NCBI GenBank assembly: GCA_013215775.1
Contig: JABSQO010000005.1
Span: forward strand, 1 to 64,000
Origin: Piscirickettsiaceae bacterium
Lineage (GTDB): Bacteria; Pseudomonadota; Gammaproteobacteria; Nitrosococcales; Methylophagaceae
DNA: 64,000 nt
Direction: 5' to 3'
Positions 53,253 to 63,192 of the stretch are shown here, piece by piece. The notes under the pieces are model-generated. The model did not search any database and was not told the DNA's origin. It worked only from the letters and a program-made list of their open reading frames with translations. The first letter of the stretch is position 1. The number at the start of each line of letters is the position of its first letter. The position numbers were made by a program, and so were the translations under genes.

Positions 53253-54944
53253 TTAGGCTGCCTGCTCATCGCTTATCACCACCTTGGCCAAAGAAGGCTC
53301 TTTAAACAGTGTGATAAGTCCCGGTATATCTAAAATTAATGCGACTGTACCATCCACCAGAATAGTCGCTCCTGACACACCTAATACTTTACGGAAATTG
53401 GTTTCTAAGCTTTTAATCGTCACTTGTTGTTGTCCTAACAAGTCATCAATAAACAATCCTACCTTCTGATCGTCAGCATCAACCACGACTAACAAACCTT
53501 CTTCCAAATCGGTGATATGTGGTTCTAAATTGAATACGTCGTAGATTCGGATAATCGGTATGTATTCATTGCGTAGTAGGTATAACTCACCTTTACCTGG
53601 TACACGTTTGATCGCAGTGTTACTCACTTCCAATGATTCAATAATTGAAATCAATGGAATAATGTAATGTTCACCTGCCACGCTAATGGTCTGACCATCC
53701 ATAATACCTAAGGTTAATGGTAATCGAATAGTAAAGGTTGAACCTTCACCCTGTTTTGATACCATTTCTACACTACCACCTAAACTGATAATGTTTTTAC
53801 GCACGTCACCCATATCGACACCGAAACCAGATACATCGGTCACCACATCAGCAGTTGAAAAACCTGGCAAGAAAATTAATTCATGTATCTTTTGTGGGCT
53901 TATCTCATCTGAGGCTTGGATTAATCCATTTTCAACTGCTTTATCAAATATTTTCTGCTCGTTAAGACCAGCACCATCATCACTAATTTGAATGACAATA
54001 TTGCCACCTTCATGAAAGGCTTTTAGTTCTAATATCCCCACTTCATCTTTACCGGCTGCCAAACGAACGTCTGGTGTTTCTAGACTATGATCAAGTGAGT
54101 TACGAACCAAATGCACTAGCAGATCGCCAATTTTTTCCATCACGGTTTGATCAAGTTCTATTTGATCACCTGATAGTTTCAGATCAACTTTCTTGCCCAT
54201 TTTATCTGTCATATCCTCGACTAATCGTGGGAAACGATTAAAGGCAAAACTGATAGGTAACATCCGAATACTCATAATGGCTTTTTGCATTTCACGCGAA
54301 TTACTTTCTAATTTCGCTAAACCATCGATTAGTTGTGGCAACATATCTTCGGTAAAATTATCACCAATCTGCCTTAACATTGATTGGGTAATAACCAATT
54401 CACCGACAAGATTACTCAATGAATCCATTTTATCTGTACCCACACGAATTGAGGCCGTAGCAGGCGAAGCGGCGGCTTTAGAGATACTTTCTGCTGAACT
54501 TTTGGCAGATTCAGATTTTGTTTCTAAGGCGGCTACAATTTCATCTACAGAGTCCACTAATGGTTCAACAGGTTCAACGCTTATGTCGACAACATCTACA
54601 ATCGGCTTAATACTTAAATAACAATCATCCTTCACCCATTCAAAAATCTCGATAACATCCTCTTTAGTAATGTCACCGACAATGGTTAACTGCCATGATA
54701 AATAACTATCTTCTGGTTCTAAATCTGCAAATGATGGTAATTTTGAATCATCGACAATAACTGTTAATTCACCTAAGCTTTCCAGCTCACGTAACAGACG
54801 AACTGGGTCGGTTCCCATTTGCAGCAAATGTGCATGAGGTCTGAAATCAATTTCCCAACCTTTCCGTGAATCACCTTCGTCTGTCACTGTTTGTGTATCC
54901 CTAATATATTCCAAACGCACCCCCATAAAAAACAAGATAAGCAA
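53253..54944 (-). CDS. cheA: CheA-type histidine kinase lacking the Hpt (P1) domain
   Basis: The frame encodes 563 residues. Recognisable parts are a P2-like segment (about 28-110: GWEIDFRPHAHLLQMGTDPVRLLRELESLG), the P3 dimerisation helices (about 165-230, VGELVITQSMLRQIG), the P4 ATPase (HLVRNSLDHSLE, SDDGAGL, GFGVDMGDVRKNI) and the P5 CheW-like domain (about 425-553). The N-terminal Hpt domain with the phosphorylated His, normally the first 120 residues, is missing, and cheY ends only 23 nt upstream, leaving no room for it in any frame. The start is a TTG or the ATG at 54926, neither with a convincing ribosome site. So the gene has been cut at its 5' end, or the enzyme works with a separate Hpt protein. 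Confidence 0.85.
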   Translation of the reverse strand: MLILFFMGVRLEYIRDTQTVTDEGDSRKGWEIDFRPHAHLLQMGTDPVRLLRELESLGELTVIVDDSKLPSFADLEPEDSYLSWQLTIVGDITKEDVIEIFEWVKDDCYLSIKPIVDVVDISVEPVEPLVDSVDEIVAALETKSESAKSSAESISKAAASPATASIRVGTDKMDSLSNLVGELVITQSMLRQIGDNFTEDMLPQLIDGLAKLESNSREMQKAIMSIRMLPISFAFNRFPRLVEDMTDKMGKKVDLKLSGDQIELDQTVMEKIGDLLVHLVRNSLDHSLETPDVRLAAGKDEVGILELKAFHEGGNIVIQISDDGAGLNEQKIFDKAVENGLIQASDEISPQKIHELIFLPGFSTADVVTDVSGFGVDMGDVRKNIISLGGSVEMVSKQGEGSTFTIRLPLTLGIMDGQTISVAGEHYIIPLISIIESLEVSNTAIKRVPGKGELYLLRNEYIPIIRIYDVFNLEPHITDLEEGLLVVVDADDQKVGLFIDDLLGQQQVTIKSLETNFRKVLGVSGATILVDGTVALILDIPGLITLFKEPSLAKVVISDEQAA

Positions 54945-54967
54945 TTGTTTCCCATGAGATTTAGTGC

Positions 54968-55330
54968 TTACTCCAGCACTTCCCGGATCGTGGCTAATAA
55001 TTGGTCAGGATTAAACGGTTTGACTAGCCAACCCGTTGCTCCAGCGGCACGACCCTCTTGTTTTTTTTCTATACCAGCTTCAGTCGTTAACACCAAAATA
55101 GGTGTAAACCGATAAGCGGGTAATGCCCGCAATTCTTTGGTCAATGTAATACCATCCATAATAGGCATATTTACATCTGTTAGCACCAAATCAAACGATT
55201 GCCTTTTAGCGATATCAAGTGCTTGTTTACCATCAGCCGCATCGGTCACAGTATGACCCGCACCTTTTAATGTAAACGCAACCATTTGTCTCATAGAAGC
55301 TGAATCATCAACTGCTAAAATTTTTGCCAT
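54968..55330 (-). CDS. cheY: CheY-type response regulator
   Basis: This 120-residue single receiver domain has the acidic pair Asp7-Asp8 (ILAVDDSASMRQMV), the phosphoacceptor Asp in LVLTDVNMPIMDG, Thr in LVLTTEAG, and Lys in WLVKPFNPDQLL. The sequence GATGWLVKPFNPDQLLATIREVL is characteristic of the CheY encoded beside STAS and cheA. Its end is 23 nt before the start of cheA. Whether it is phosphorylated by the P1-less CheA is open. Confidence 0.93.
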   Translation of the reverse strand: MAKILAVDDSASMRQMVAFTLKGAGHTVTDAADGKQALDIAKRQSFDLVLTDVNMPIMDGITLTKELRALPAYRFTPILVLTTEAGIEKKQEGRAAGATGWLVKPFNPDQLLATIREVLE

Positions 55331-55424
55331 GATTCGTTATTTCTCCTCATTTTGGGCATTTATATCAGATGTCACCCAAAATCTATTTTCAATAGCAGTT
55401 TTCGTTAGCGTTTAAATCTACTCG

Positions 55425-55712
55425 CTAGCCACTAGCGTTATCTATATTCATCCGTTCTGCCAAACCTAATAATCGGGCACGTCGAATAAAGGCCTCACTC
55501 GGCGGTTCCCATTTCAGTGCAAGCCCATGTACAACTGCCTCTTTACTAAAGGCATAGAGCAATTGCAGCCCTGCTGCATCAATACGTTCAATCTGGCTAC
55601 AATCAATTTTCACCGATTTATTTTCTGCCAATAATCTGAGTAATGTTCCGTACACAGTAGCTACATCTGCAATACTTAATACATCACCACAATCTAGTAC
55701 TTCATCGGTCAT
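55425..55712 (-). CDS. STAS-domain protein of the chemotaxis operon
   Basis: This 95-residue protein has the STAS fold (LDCGDVLSIADVATVYGTLLRLL, VKIDCSQIERIDAAGLQLLYAF), with Asp-Ala-Ala in place of the usual Asp-Ser phosphorylation motif, so it may not be regulated by serine phosphorylation. STAS genes of this kind commonly precede cheY-cheA in such clusters. The exact role is unknown. Confidence 0.85.
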   Translation of the reverse strand: MTDEVLDCGDVLSIADVATVYGTLLRLLAENKSVKIDCSQIERIDAAGLQLLYAFSKEAVVHGLALKWEPPSEAFIRRARLLGLAERMNIDNASG

Positions 55713-55747
55713 GATTTAGCTTCCATTTCTTCTTCTTATCGTCTTTA

Positions 55748-55930
55748 TTAACGAATCGAATAGTCCTGACACATCTGTAAAACATTCTGCCAACGATCAT
55801 TGTTGACCGTCTGATTCTTGCCTGTAGAAGCCATGGTCATTTTTGCCGCTTTCAACTTGCCACTCAAACCTGATTGTGACTGTTTCTGCCGTTCATTATT
55901 AGTACCTAATACTGGTCTAACCCTTATCAT
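55748..55930 (-). CDS. 60-residue conserved-looking hypothetical protein
   Basis: A strong ribosome site (GGAGG, 9 nt spacing) precedes an ATG at 55930 encoding MIRVRPVLGTNNERQKQSQS, a basic polar middle and the end NNDRWQNVLQMCQDYSIR. The frame is open upstream, but the ribosome site decides the start. It lies between fliJ and the STAS gene, all on one strand. I do not recognise the family. Confidence 0.65.
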   Translation of the reverse strand: MIRVRPVLGTNNERQKQSQSGLSGKLKAAKMTMASTGKNQTVNNDRWQNVLQMCQDYSIR

Positions 55931-56064
55931 AGCTTGCTTCCTCCATCTCTGATAGACAAAAAACAAAATATTCTTATTCCTTACTATTCCAATAATGCAG
56001 AGACCATGCCAGTAAGCTATTTTTAGCACTATTTACAGAGAAAAATATTGTCGTCCCAAATTGG

Positions 56065-56091
56065 ATAACGACATTTATTATGTAAACTAAA
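56065..56091 (-). promoter_or_regulatory. Weak sigma-28-like promoter ahead of the chemotaxis genes
   Basis: The minus strand reads TTTAGTTT - 11 nt - GTCGTTAT, matching the sigma-28 pattern in spacing and about 11 of 16 positions. It lies in the gap after fliJ, about 135 nt upstream of the 60-residue gene, a sensible place for a promoter of the chemotaxis operon. Confidence 0.3.
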
Positions 56092-56169
56092 ACACATACT
56101 GGTATTACCGTAATATTTAAATTGAAATCATGCTGAATATAGAAGGGAACAACAAAGAAATTAGCTTAA

Positions 56170-56613
56170 TTATTTCGGTTTTCGTATCCATTGCAAGGTG
56201 TTTCGTTCATCGTTATCAAGTTGCTCTTGTTTCAATTCAACTTGAATTTCTTCATGATGATAACGACCCACTAAAGATTGCATAGCCTGCTCTTTACTGC
56301 GCGTTGTTTTCCAGAAGGTTTGCTGCTGTTGCAGTGTAGTAAGACTCCGTTCTACTTGCTGGCGTTGTACTTCCATAGCCTGATCTAACTGAACAAGAAA
56401 CCCTCTTAATTCAAGCACCTTCTGAGCACTCATCGACAATTGCTCACCTGAACGGAGTTTCGCTAAATATTCACCTTTATAACGACCCAACTCTTCTAAC
56501 TGTTCAGTATCCCGCAGCCATATTGCATTGGCTTCCCCAACTCGTATTAATGCTGTTTCAGTTGCCTTTTCGGCAAGTTCAACAATGGGATTTAATCTCT
56601 GTGATCGTTTCAT
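56170..56613 (-). CDS. fliJ: Flagellar export protein FliJ
   Basis: This 147-residue coiled-coil protein works with FliH and FliI as chaperone and stalk of the flagellar export ATPase. It starts MKRSQRLNPIVELAEKATE and is almost wholly helical, rich in Gln, Glu, Arg and Leu (VQLDQAMEVQRQQVERSLTTLQQQQ). Its length equals that of Salmonella FliJ (147). It lies 45 nt after fliI. Confidence 0.9.
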   Translation of the reverse strand: MKRSQRLNPIVELAEKATETALIRVGEANAIWLRDTEQLEELGRYKGEYLAKLRSGEQLSMSAQKVLELRGFLVQLDQAMEVQRQQVERSLTTLQQQQTFWKTTRSKEQAMQSLVGRYHHEEIQVELKQEQLDNDERNTLQWIRKPK

Positions 56614-56658
56614 CAGATAACTATATCAAGTTTCCTCGCCACATTTATTTAATCAGAT

Positions 56659-58083
56659 TTAAGATTGATTAAACAAGCTTGGCATCTGCAGATTAACATC
56701 ATCAGTTTCTACTGAGGTTTGTTGCATCGTTGTCATTAAATTATCAACGCTTTGTTGCCAATCAATGGGATCATTCATTCCTTGCTGAATAAGCTCTTGC
56801 AAACGTGGGAACATTGCAATCGCCTCATCAATTTTTGGATCTGTTCCCGCAGCATAAGCTCCAACATTAATAAGATCTTGGTTTTGGGTATAGGTTGAAT
56901 AAATCCGTCTAAAATACTGAACCTGTTCTAAATGATTTTCATCAACAATTTGCGGCATAACGCGACTGATCGATCCTTCAATATCAACAGCAGGATAAAT
57001 ACCTGCTTCTGATAATCGACGCGATAATACGATATGACCATCTAAAATAGCACGCGCGGCATCGGCCACCGGATCTTGCTGATCATCACCTTCCGTTAAT
57101 ACGGTATAAATAGCCGTAATAGCGCCGCCGTTAGCACCATTTCCTGCTCTTTCAACCAACTGCGGTAATAATGAAAATACGGAGGGTGGATAACCTTTTG
57201 TTGCAGGTGGCTCGCCAATTGCTAAGGCAATTTCACGCTGTGCTTGAGCAAAACGGGTTAATGAATCCATTAATAAGAGAACTTGCTTACCCTGATCTCG
57301 AAAATACTCAGCAATACTGGTTGCTAACATGGCGCCATGTAATCGCATTAAAGGCGAATGATCGGCTGGCGAAGCCACTACAACAGCACGGGCTAAACCT
57401 TCTTCACCCAAAATATCTTCAACAAATTCCTTAACTTCACGACCACGTTCGCCAATTAAACCAACCACAATTACATCTGCTTCAGTAAAACGCGTCATCA
57501 TGCCTAACAACACACTTTTACCAACACCACTACCAGCAAACAGACCTAAGCGTTGTCCACGACCCACACTTAATAAAGCGTTAATGGCTTGCACTCCGAC
57601 ATCTAGGTGTTGTCTGATGGGAGCTCTATCTAATGGGTTAATCGGTTTCCCATGCAATGGCACACTATCTTTAACTCGCAGTGCACCTTTGCCATCGAGT
57701 GGTTTACAGGCACCATCGACTATTCGACCTAATAAGGCTTCACCAACAGGTACTTGGGAATCACTACGAATAGGTTTGACACGTGCGTTAGGAACTAAAC
57801 CTCGGATATCGCCGGTTGGCATTAAATATAATATTTCACCTGAAAAACCAACCACTTCAGCTTCTATTGGTTTACCGCCGGCACCTTGAATCTCACATCG
57901 GCTGCCAATAGGAGCCTGAAATCCAACAGCTTCAAGTGTTAACCCGACCATTCTAGTTAATCGACCTTCTATCGATAATACTTCAGAGGAATCATTATCT
58001 AAACGATGTTGATAATCTGCTAAGCGTGCATGCCAATTTGCGGTTCTATCAGCAAGTAATCCAGTGTCACTCGCTTGTGTCAT
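56659..58083 (-). CDS. fliI: Flagellar export ATPase FliI
   Basis: This enzyme of about 474 residues belongs to the F1-beta-like export ATPases. It has Walker [34 protein letters not shown], Walker [20 protein letters not shown] and [21 protein letters not shown] start at the ATG at 58083 (GAGAG 8 nt upstream) instead of the GTG two codons before it. It overlaps fliH by 17 nt. Confidence 0.95.
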   Translation of the reverse strand: MTQASDTGLLADRTANWHARLADYQHRLDNDSSEVLSIEGRLTRMVGLTLEAVGFQAPIGSRCEIQGAGGKPIEAEVVGFSGEILYLMPTGDIRGLVPNARVKPIRSDSQVPVGEALLGRIVDGACKPLDGKGALRVKDSVPLHGKPINPLDRAPIRQHLDVGVQAINALLSVGRGQRLGLFAGSGVGKSVLLGMMTRFTEADVIVVGLIGERGREVKEFVEDILGEEGLARAVVVASPADHSPLMRLHGAMLATSIAEYFRDQGKQVLLLMDSLTRFAQAQREIALAIGEPPATKGYPPSVFSLLPQLVERAGNGANGGAITAIYTVLTEGDDQQDPVADAARAILDGHIVLSRRLSEAGIYPAVDIEGSISRVMPQIVDENHLEQVQYFRRIYSTYTQNQDLINVGAYAAGTDPKIDEAIAMFPRLQELIQQGMNDPIDWQQSVDNLMTTMQQTSVETDDVNLQMPSLFNQS

Positions 58084-58741
58084 CCGCACGCTCTCTACCT
58101 AACAATTTACTAATCACACTTTCCAGACGCCCTTCAACAGTAGCATCGACCATCGTGTCGGCTGTTTCTAAGCGACATCCACCACGTGTGAGCAAAGGAT
58201 CTTCTATCCACTGCCAACTCACACCATCATCATCAATTGATAAGCCTTTTTTGACCAGTTCAATATCTTGTGGATGCACATATATTTTAAGTTTTCGATC
58301 ATTGATCGGTAATACTGCAATCGCAGCACGTACCGCACCAATAATATGTTCTGGCTCAGATTTCAATTCTCGCCTAATCACTTGTCTTGCCACACTTATC
58401 GCTAACGTGACTAAATCATTTTCAATCTGCTGGTCAAGATCATTAAGCGGTGTATTCAAGCTTGTCATGATCTGTTTAAGATAACCAATTTGTTGGGTGA
58501 TATCCGTTTGACCTGCCTTCAAACCAGCTTTACGCCCTTCATCAAAACCTACTTTATACCCTTCCTGTTGAGCTTCTTTTTGCATTGATTCAATGCCTTC
58601 AACAGTCATCAACGCACTATTTTTACCACTAATATCTGTTACAGATACCATCTGAGGAGCTTTCCAGCGTTGGTACTTCGATAATTCTTCTGCTGTTACC
58701 TCAGCAGCCTGAGCAGTGATTAATTCATCAGAGGAAGTCAT
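58067..58741 (-). CDS. fliH: FliH, regulator of the flagellar export ATPase
   Basis: The product has about 224 residues. The centre contains the Gly-rich helix repeats typical of FliH ([24 protein letters not shown]), and the C-terminal domain (about 110-215: [24 protein letters not shown]...VHPQDIEL) resembles the E subunit of V-ATPases and binds FliI. The ATG at 58741, with GGAGG 8 nt upstream, is preferred over the GTG five codons before. It overlaps fliG by 14 nt. Confidence 0.92.
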   Translation of the reverse strand: MTSSDELITAQAAEVTAEELSKYQRWKAPQMVSVTDISGKNSALMTVEGIESMQKEAQQEGYKVGFDEGRKAGLKAGQTDITQQIGYLKQIMTSLNTPLNDLDQQIENDLVTLAISVARQVIRRELKSEPEHIIGAVRAAIAVLPINDRKLKIYVHPQDIELVKKGLSIDDDGVSWQWIEDPLLTRGGCRLETADTMVDATVEGRLESVISKLLGRERADDTSE

Positions 58742-59744
58742 CTCCACTGCCTCCACCTAACATAATCTCACCTTTGTCAGATAAGGTACGTGCTGCAACA
58801 AGAATTTCTTTTTGTGCAGCTTCAACGTCACTCACTCTAACAGGGCCCATTGCTTCAAGATCATCACGCATCATTTCAGCAGCTCGTTGAGACATATTGC
58901 TCAAGAATTTTTCTTTCAATGCATCATCTGCACCCTTCAAGGCAAGTTGTAGTTGATCTGTTTGAATTTCACGCATTAACGTTTGGAAACCACGATCATC
59001 AACATCGATAAGGTTCTCAAATACAAACATCAAATCTTCAATGTTTTGACCCAAATCGGGTTCCGTTTCTTTAACGGTCTCCATAATAGATGCTTGGACT
59101 GTTCCTTCAACAAAATTAAGAATATCTGCTGCTGTTTTTAAACCACCGACACTGGCGACTTGACCGCTAGAACTACCACTAAATTGTTTTTCTAAAATTT
59201 CATTTAATTCTGTTAGTGCCGAGGGCTGAACACCCTCCAACGTCGCAATACGAAGTAATATATTTGCTTGGTCACGTTCAGGGAATAAACCCAATACTTG
59301 TGCAGCTTGATCAGGATCTAAGAATGAACTCACGATAGCAATAATCTGTGGATGTTCTAATTTAATAACCTCATAGATACCTCGTGCATCCATCCATTTG
59401 AGTTGTTCTAGTCCGGTCGTGTTACCACCTGATAAGATACGATCTAAGATACTGCCAGCTTTATCTTCTCCTAAGGCACCCACCAGCATATTTCGAACAT
59501 AATCTTGCGAACCAATTCCTAGACCCGTTTGTTCTTCAACAGTGGTAATAAAACTATCGAGCACACCTTGTACTTCCTCACGAGAGACATTGGTAAGGAC
59601 GGCCATGGCTTGACCTACTTTCTGAACCTCTTTGGGGTTCATATGCTTCAGTACCTCTGAAGCTTCTGATTCACCAATTGAGCGTAAAAAGACCGCCGCT
59701 TTCTCCGTACCGTTTAATTCTCTAGTTTGAGCTTGCTCTGCCAT
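58728..59744 (-). CDS. fliG: Flagellar motor switch protein FliG
   Basis: This 338-residue rotor protein transmits torque from the stator and binds FliF and FliM. It has the N-terminal LNGTEKAAVFLRSIGESEASEVLKHM, the middle EHPQIIAIVSSFLDPDQAAQVL (the EHPQ motif) and the C-terminal torque helix DQLQLALKGADDALKEKFLSNMSQRAAEMMRDDLEAMGPVRV with the conserved charged residues. Its start overlaps the fliF stop (TAATG). Confidence 0.96.
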   Translation of the reverse strand: MAEQAQTRELNGTEKAAVFLRSIGESEASEVLKHMNPKEVQKVGQAMAVLTNVSREEVQGVLDSFITTVEEQTGLGIGSQDYVRNMLVGALGEDKAGSILDRILSGGNTTGLEQLKWMDARGIYEVIKLEHPQIIAIVSSFLDPDQAAQVLGLFPERDQANILLRIATLEGVQPSALTELNEILEKQFSGSSSGQVASVGGLKTAADILNFVEGTVQASIMETVKETEPDLGQNIEDLMFVFENLIDVDDRGFQTLMREIQTDQLQLALKGADDALKEKFLSNMSQRAAEMMRDDLEAMGPVRVSDVEAAQKEILVAARTLSDKGEIMLGGGSGDDFL

Positions 59745-61420
59745 TAGGCTGCCTCACCTTCTTTTGTCCAATTTTTAACCACCTGTGCCACTAATGCTGG
59801 ATCTTGTTGTACTAAACTACGCACATTATTTATCTGTCCCTCCACATCATCTGAACCTGTGGTTATTTTCTCAATATCATCTGCGCCACTTGTTGTGGCC
59901 CCCATCGCTAAGGCTTGTTCGGGTGTCATGCCACTACCAGCTTGATTAGCCAAAGTTGCCGGTACGGTATTTAAATCTTTGAAAGCGGGTCGAATCACCC
60001 CAAATACTAGGAATAATACCAGCATTCCACCTAATACCTGCTTAACCGTATCCCATACCCAAGCTTGCTTCCATATTGCCAACTCAGGCAATGGTTCAGC
60101 TGATGGTGGCACTACAAAGGGTGCATTGACGACATTTAATCGATCACCCCGTGCTTGATTAAAGCCAATGGCATCCATAATTAATGCATTTATTCGTGTC
60201 ATTTCCATTTCAGATAACGGGGAAGATGTCACATTACCCTCATCATCAATACTGCGACGCTCATCTACTAAAACAGCCACACTTAATTTTCTCACTGACC
60301 CTGGCGCTATTCGAGTATGACTAATAGTTCGATCTAATTCAAAATTACGCGTACTGCTTTTGCTATTGCTACCTGGGGAGGTTTTAGCAACCGCAACACC
60401 TTCCTCACCCGTTGCGACTTCTGGTGCAATTCCACCACCCGGAGGCTGATTACTTAATGCACCCGGTATACCCATCGCACCTGCAATTCCTACTCTATTA
60501 TCTTCCTGAACCTGCTCACTACGCAACACCCTCATATCAGGGTTATAGCTTTCATGAGTTTGCTCGGTCATCGTGAAATCAACCTCAGCAACAACTTGGG
60601 CTCGAACACCATCAATACCAACGATAGGGGATAAAATATCTTCAATTCGTCTGATATAACCTTGTTCTAATTTCTGAGTAAATTGTAACTGAGTATCACT
60701 CATAGCAACGCCTGCATCTCGGTCTGGCTGACTCAACAATCGACCTTTTTGATCGACTACCGTGACATTACTACTCGATAAATTAGGAATACTGGAAGCA
60801 ACCATATGGGTAATAGCCGAAACCTGACCTCGTTCTAAATTACGACCTGCATACAAATTAACGATAACAGAAGCTGTTGGCGGTTTACGTTCACGAACAA
60901 ATACAGATTGTTTTGGTGTCGCTAAATGTACTCGGGCACTGCTAACGTTATACATACTGGAAATTGATCGTGATAATTCTTCTTCCATCGCACGCTGATA
61001 ACGTGCTCTTTCAACAAACTGACTGGTGCCAAATCCTTGTTCCTCATTAAGCATTTCCATACCCCGCGATGAACTACGAGGTAAACCTTCTGACGCCAAT
61101 CTCAACCGTAAAGCCTGTAACTGTGATGATGGTACTAAAATAGCACCTGAACTTGGATCCAATTTATAACCAATATTTGATTGCTGTAAAACAGCGACTA
61201 CTTCAGATGACTCTTTGGCTTGCATACCACTAAATAACACCTGATAGTTAGGCGTTTGTGCCCACATTAAGACATAACCACCCAAAGCGATGCTGGCAGC
61301 AATTGCCAATAAAAATCCAATTTGTTTCGTCACTGATTGTCGTGAAATATTGGATTGCATCGCGCCTAGTGGCGTAGTGGGTACAGCCATTGAAGCAGTT
61401 GTTGCAGGTACATTTTCCAT
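59744..61420 (-). CDS. fliF: Flagellar MS-ring protein FliF
   Basis: This 558-residue inner-membrane protein has helices near 37-54 and 437-456. Periplasmic ring-building motifs include YQVLFSGMQAKESSEVVAVLQ, EEQGFGTSQFVERARYQRAMEEELSRSI, ARVHLATPKQSVFVRERKPPTASV and NFELDRTISHTRIAPGSVRKLSVAVLVD. The cytoplasmic C-terminus (about 520-558) that binds FliG is present. It has the usual family length. Confidence 0.96.
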   Translation of the reverse strand: MENVPATTASMAVPTTPLGAMQSNISRQSVTKQIGFLLAIAASIALGGYVLMWAQTPNYQVLFSGMQAKESSEVVAVLQQSNIGYKLDPSSGAILVPSSQLQALRLRLASEGLPRSSSRGMEMLNEEQGFGTSQFVERARYQRAMEEELSRSISSMYNVSSARVHLATPKQSVFVRERKPPTASVIVNLYAGRNLERGQVSAITHMVASSIPNLSSSNVTVVDQKGRLLSQPDRDAGVAMSDTQLQFTQKLEQGYIRRIEDILSPIVGIDGVRAQVVAEVDFTMTEQTHESYNPDMRVLRSEQVQEDNRVGIAGAMGIPGALSNQPPGGGIAPEVATGEEGVAVAKTSPGSNSKSSTRNFELDRTISHTRIAPGSVRKLSVAVLVDERRSIDDEGNVTSSPLSEMEMTRINALIMDAIGFNQARGDRLNVVNAPFVVPPSAEPLPELAIWKQAWVWDTVKQVLGGMLVLFLVFGVIRPAFKDLNTVPATLANQAGSGMTPEQALAMGATTSGADDIEKITTGSDDVEGQINNVRSLVQQDPALVAQVVKNWTKEGEAA

Positions 61421-61466
61421 AGTCTTGCTCTGTGTTATTGGGTGTTTAATTAATCGATTTTAAGCG

Positions 61467-61793
61467 CTAGATGCTCATTCTCATGATTTCTTCGTAAGCG
61501 TTAACTATCTTGTTTCGTACTTGAAGTGTTGCCTGAAAAGCGACCGATGCCTTTTGTGATGCAATCATGGCATCAGCCAAACTTACATTAGGATCACCCA
61601 TTTCAAATGCTGTTTTTAACTTACTCGAAGCTTGCTGTGTTTCATTAACCTGGTTAATAGCTGACTTCATTAACCCCGAAAAATTAATATCATTTGTACC
61701 ACCCGTTTGTGGATTAAGCGTCACTTGTTGTGTCGCTTGTGCTTGAGCAGCACGCATCTGTGTTAACAGTTGACTTGGATCAATGGTATTCAT
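61467..61793 (-). CDS. fliE: Flagellar basal-body protein FliE
   Basis: This 108-residue protein joins the MS ring to the rod. It has the C-terminal FliE signature NETQQASSKLKTAFEMGDPNVSLADAMIASQKASVAFQATLQVRNKIVNAYEEIMRM in conserved order. I start at the ATG at 61793 (MNTIDPSQLL; GGGAG 10 nt upstream) rather than the TTG seven codons before. A sigma-54 promoter lies just upstream, within the 3' end of flrC. It is the first gene of the fliEFGHIJ operon. Confidence 0.95.
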   Translation of the reverse strand: MNTIDPSQLLTQMRAAQAQATQQVTLNPQTGGTNDINFSGLMKSAINQVNETQQASSKLKTAFEMGDPNVSLADAMIASQKASVAFQATLQVRNKIVNAYEEIMRMSI

Positions 61794-61830
61794 AATAGTG
61801 TTTCTCCCGAACAATTTATTCTTTAATTAA

Positions 61831-63189
61831 CTATGCAGATTTCTTGCCAACCTTTTCAGGAATTGAAATACCGAGCTCTCTAAATTGAGATAATTTATAT
61901 CTTAGTGTGCGTTCACTTATCCCTAACGCCAACGCTGTCGATCTTCTATTGCTATTATTCATTTCTAATGCATCGATAATATGTCGTTGTTCATGACTAC
62001 GTAAATCATCACCTAAATTAGCAACCGTCTTAGAATTGACGAGTTCAGTGATATTATTTTGTGGATTGGTCATTGTTTCAAATGCCAAATCATTGGCAGT
62101 AATGGTGTGACTAGGCTGTAATATCAAAGCACGTTGTAAGACGTTATCTAATTCACGAACATTACCTTGCCATAAATGTTTTATTAATCGCTCCTCAGCA
62201 CCACTACTAAATCGAGGAACTGAACGTCCAGATTGTTGGCAATGCTTACGTATCACCTGTTGTGCCAATGGCAAAATATCATCAGTGCGCTCTCTTAATG
62301 GTAAGAGTTGCAATGGGAATACATTCAATCGATAGAATAAATCTTCCCTAAACTTGCCCGAATTAACCTCTTCACGTAATATTTTATTGGTCGTCGCCAA
62401 CACACGGACATCTAGTGAAATAAGCTTGCGGCCACCAATACGTTCTACTTCCCGCTCTTGTAGAACGCGTAATAACTTAGCCTGTAAGTTCAAGTCCATT
62501 TCTGATATCTCATCCAGCAAAATGGTGCCCTGCTGAGCTTGTTCAAACTTGCCCGCATAGGCTTGACTTGCGCCGGTAAATGAACCTTTTTCATAACCGA
62601 ATAAGGTTGCTTCAAGCATATTTTCTGGAATGGCAGCACAATTAATCGCGATAAAAGGCTTATTTTTCCTTACGGAGTTATTGTGTAAAAAACGAGCAAG
62701 TACCTCTTTACCGGTACCACTCTCGCCACTAATTAAGACTGTTGCATCAGTATCGGCAACACGTCTTGATAAGGTCAATAAATCACGTGATGATTTATCC
62801 ACTGCTATCATCTCATCCAGTGAAACTGTACGTATATAACGCTGCACCCTTTCCAACAGATCATCTGCTTCAAAAGGTTTAATCAGATAATCACTTGCTC
62901 CCTCATGCAAGGCATCGACGGCACCTTTAACGGTACCATAGGCTGTCATAATTAATACTGGGAGCTCTGGCAACATTGCTTTCGCTTTTTTCAATAAGGT
63001 ATAGCCGTCCATTGGACGCATTTGCAAATCGCTTAATAATAAACCAATTTCTTCATTCGCCAACTTATCCAGTGCACTTTGCCCTTGATCGGTTGCTGAA
63101 ACGTTGTAGCCTGCTAGTTCTAAAGTATCGCTCAATGCACCACGCAAATCACTATCATCTTCCACGATTAAAATGGTTTCTTTAGCCAT
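61831..63189 (-). CDS. flrC: FlrC/FleR-type sigma-54-dependent response regulator
   Basis: This 452-residue activator has a receiver domain (1-115; phosphoacceptor Asp in LLLSDLQMRPMDG), an AAA+ domain with Walker A GESGTGKEV, the sigma-54 contact loop GSFTGA (Ser in place of the commoner Ala), Walker B GTILLDEI and the Arg finger region, and a C-terminal Fis-type helix-turn-helix (RSTALALGISERTLRYKLSQF). It activates class III flagellar genes in Vibrio and Pseudomonas relatives. Its partner kinase is encoded directly upstream (3 nt gap), and fliE follows. Confidence 0.93.
   Translation of the reverse strand: MAKETILIVEDDSDLRGALSDTLELAGYNVSATDQGQSALDKLANEEIGLLLSDLQMRPMDGYTLLKKAKAMLPELPVLIMTAYGTVKGAVDALHEGASDYLIKPFEADDLLERVQRYIRTVSLDEMIAVDKSSRDLLTLSRRVADTDATVLISGESGTGKEVLARFLHNNSVRKNKPFIAINCAAIPENMLEATLFGYEKGSFTGASQAYAGKFEQAQQGTILLDEISEMDLNLQAKLLRVLQEREVERIGGRKLISLDVRVLATTNKILREEVNSGKFREDLFYRLNVFPLQLLPLRERTDDILPLAQQVIRKHCQQSGRSVPRFSSGAEERLIKHLWQGNVRELDNVLQRALILQPSHTITANDLAFETMTNPQNNITELVNSKTVANLGDDLRSHEQRHIIDALEMNNSNRRSTALALGISERTLRYKLSQFRELGISIPEKVGKKSA
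61833..61850 (-). promoter_or_regulatory. Sigma-54 promoter of the fliEFGHIJ operon
   Basis: The minus strand reads TTGGCAAGAAATCTGCAT: TTGGCA, 10 nt between GG and GC, with a TGCA -12 half. It lies over the last codons of flrC, with the predicted transcript start about 30 nt before the fliE ATG. Confidence 0.7.
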
Positions 63190-63192
63190 TAT

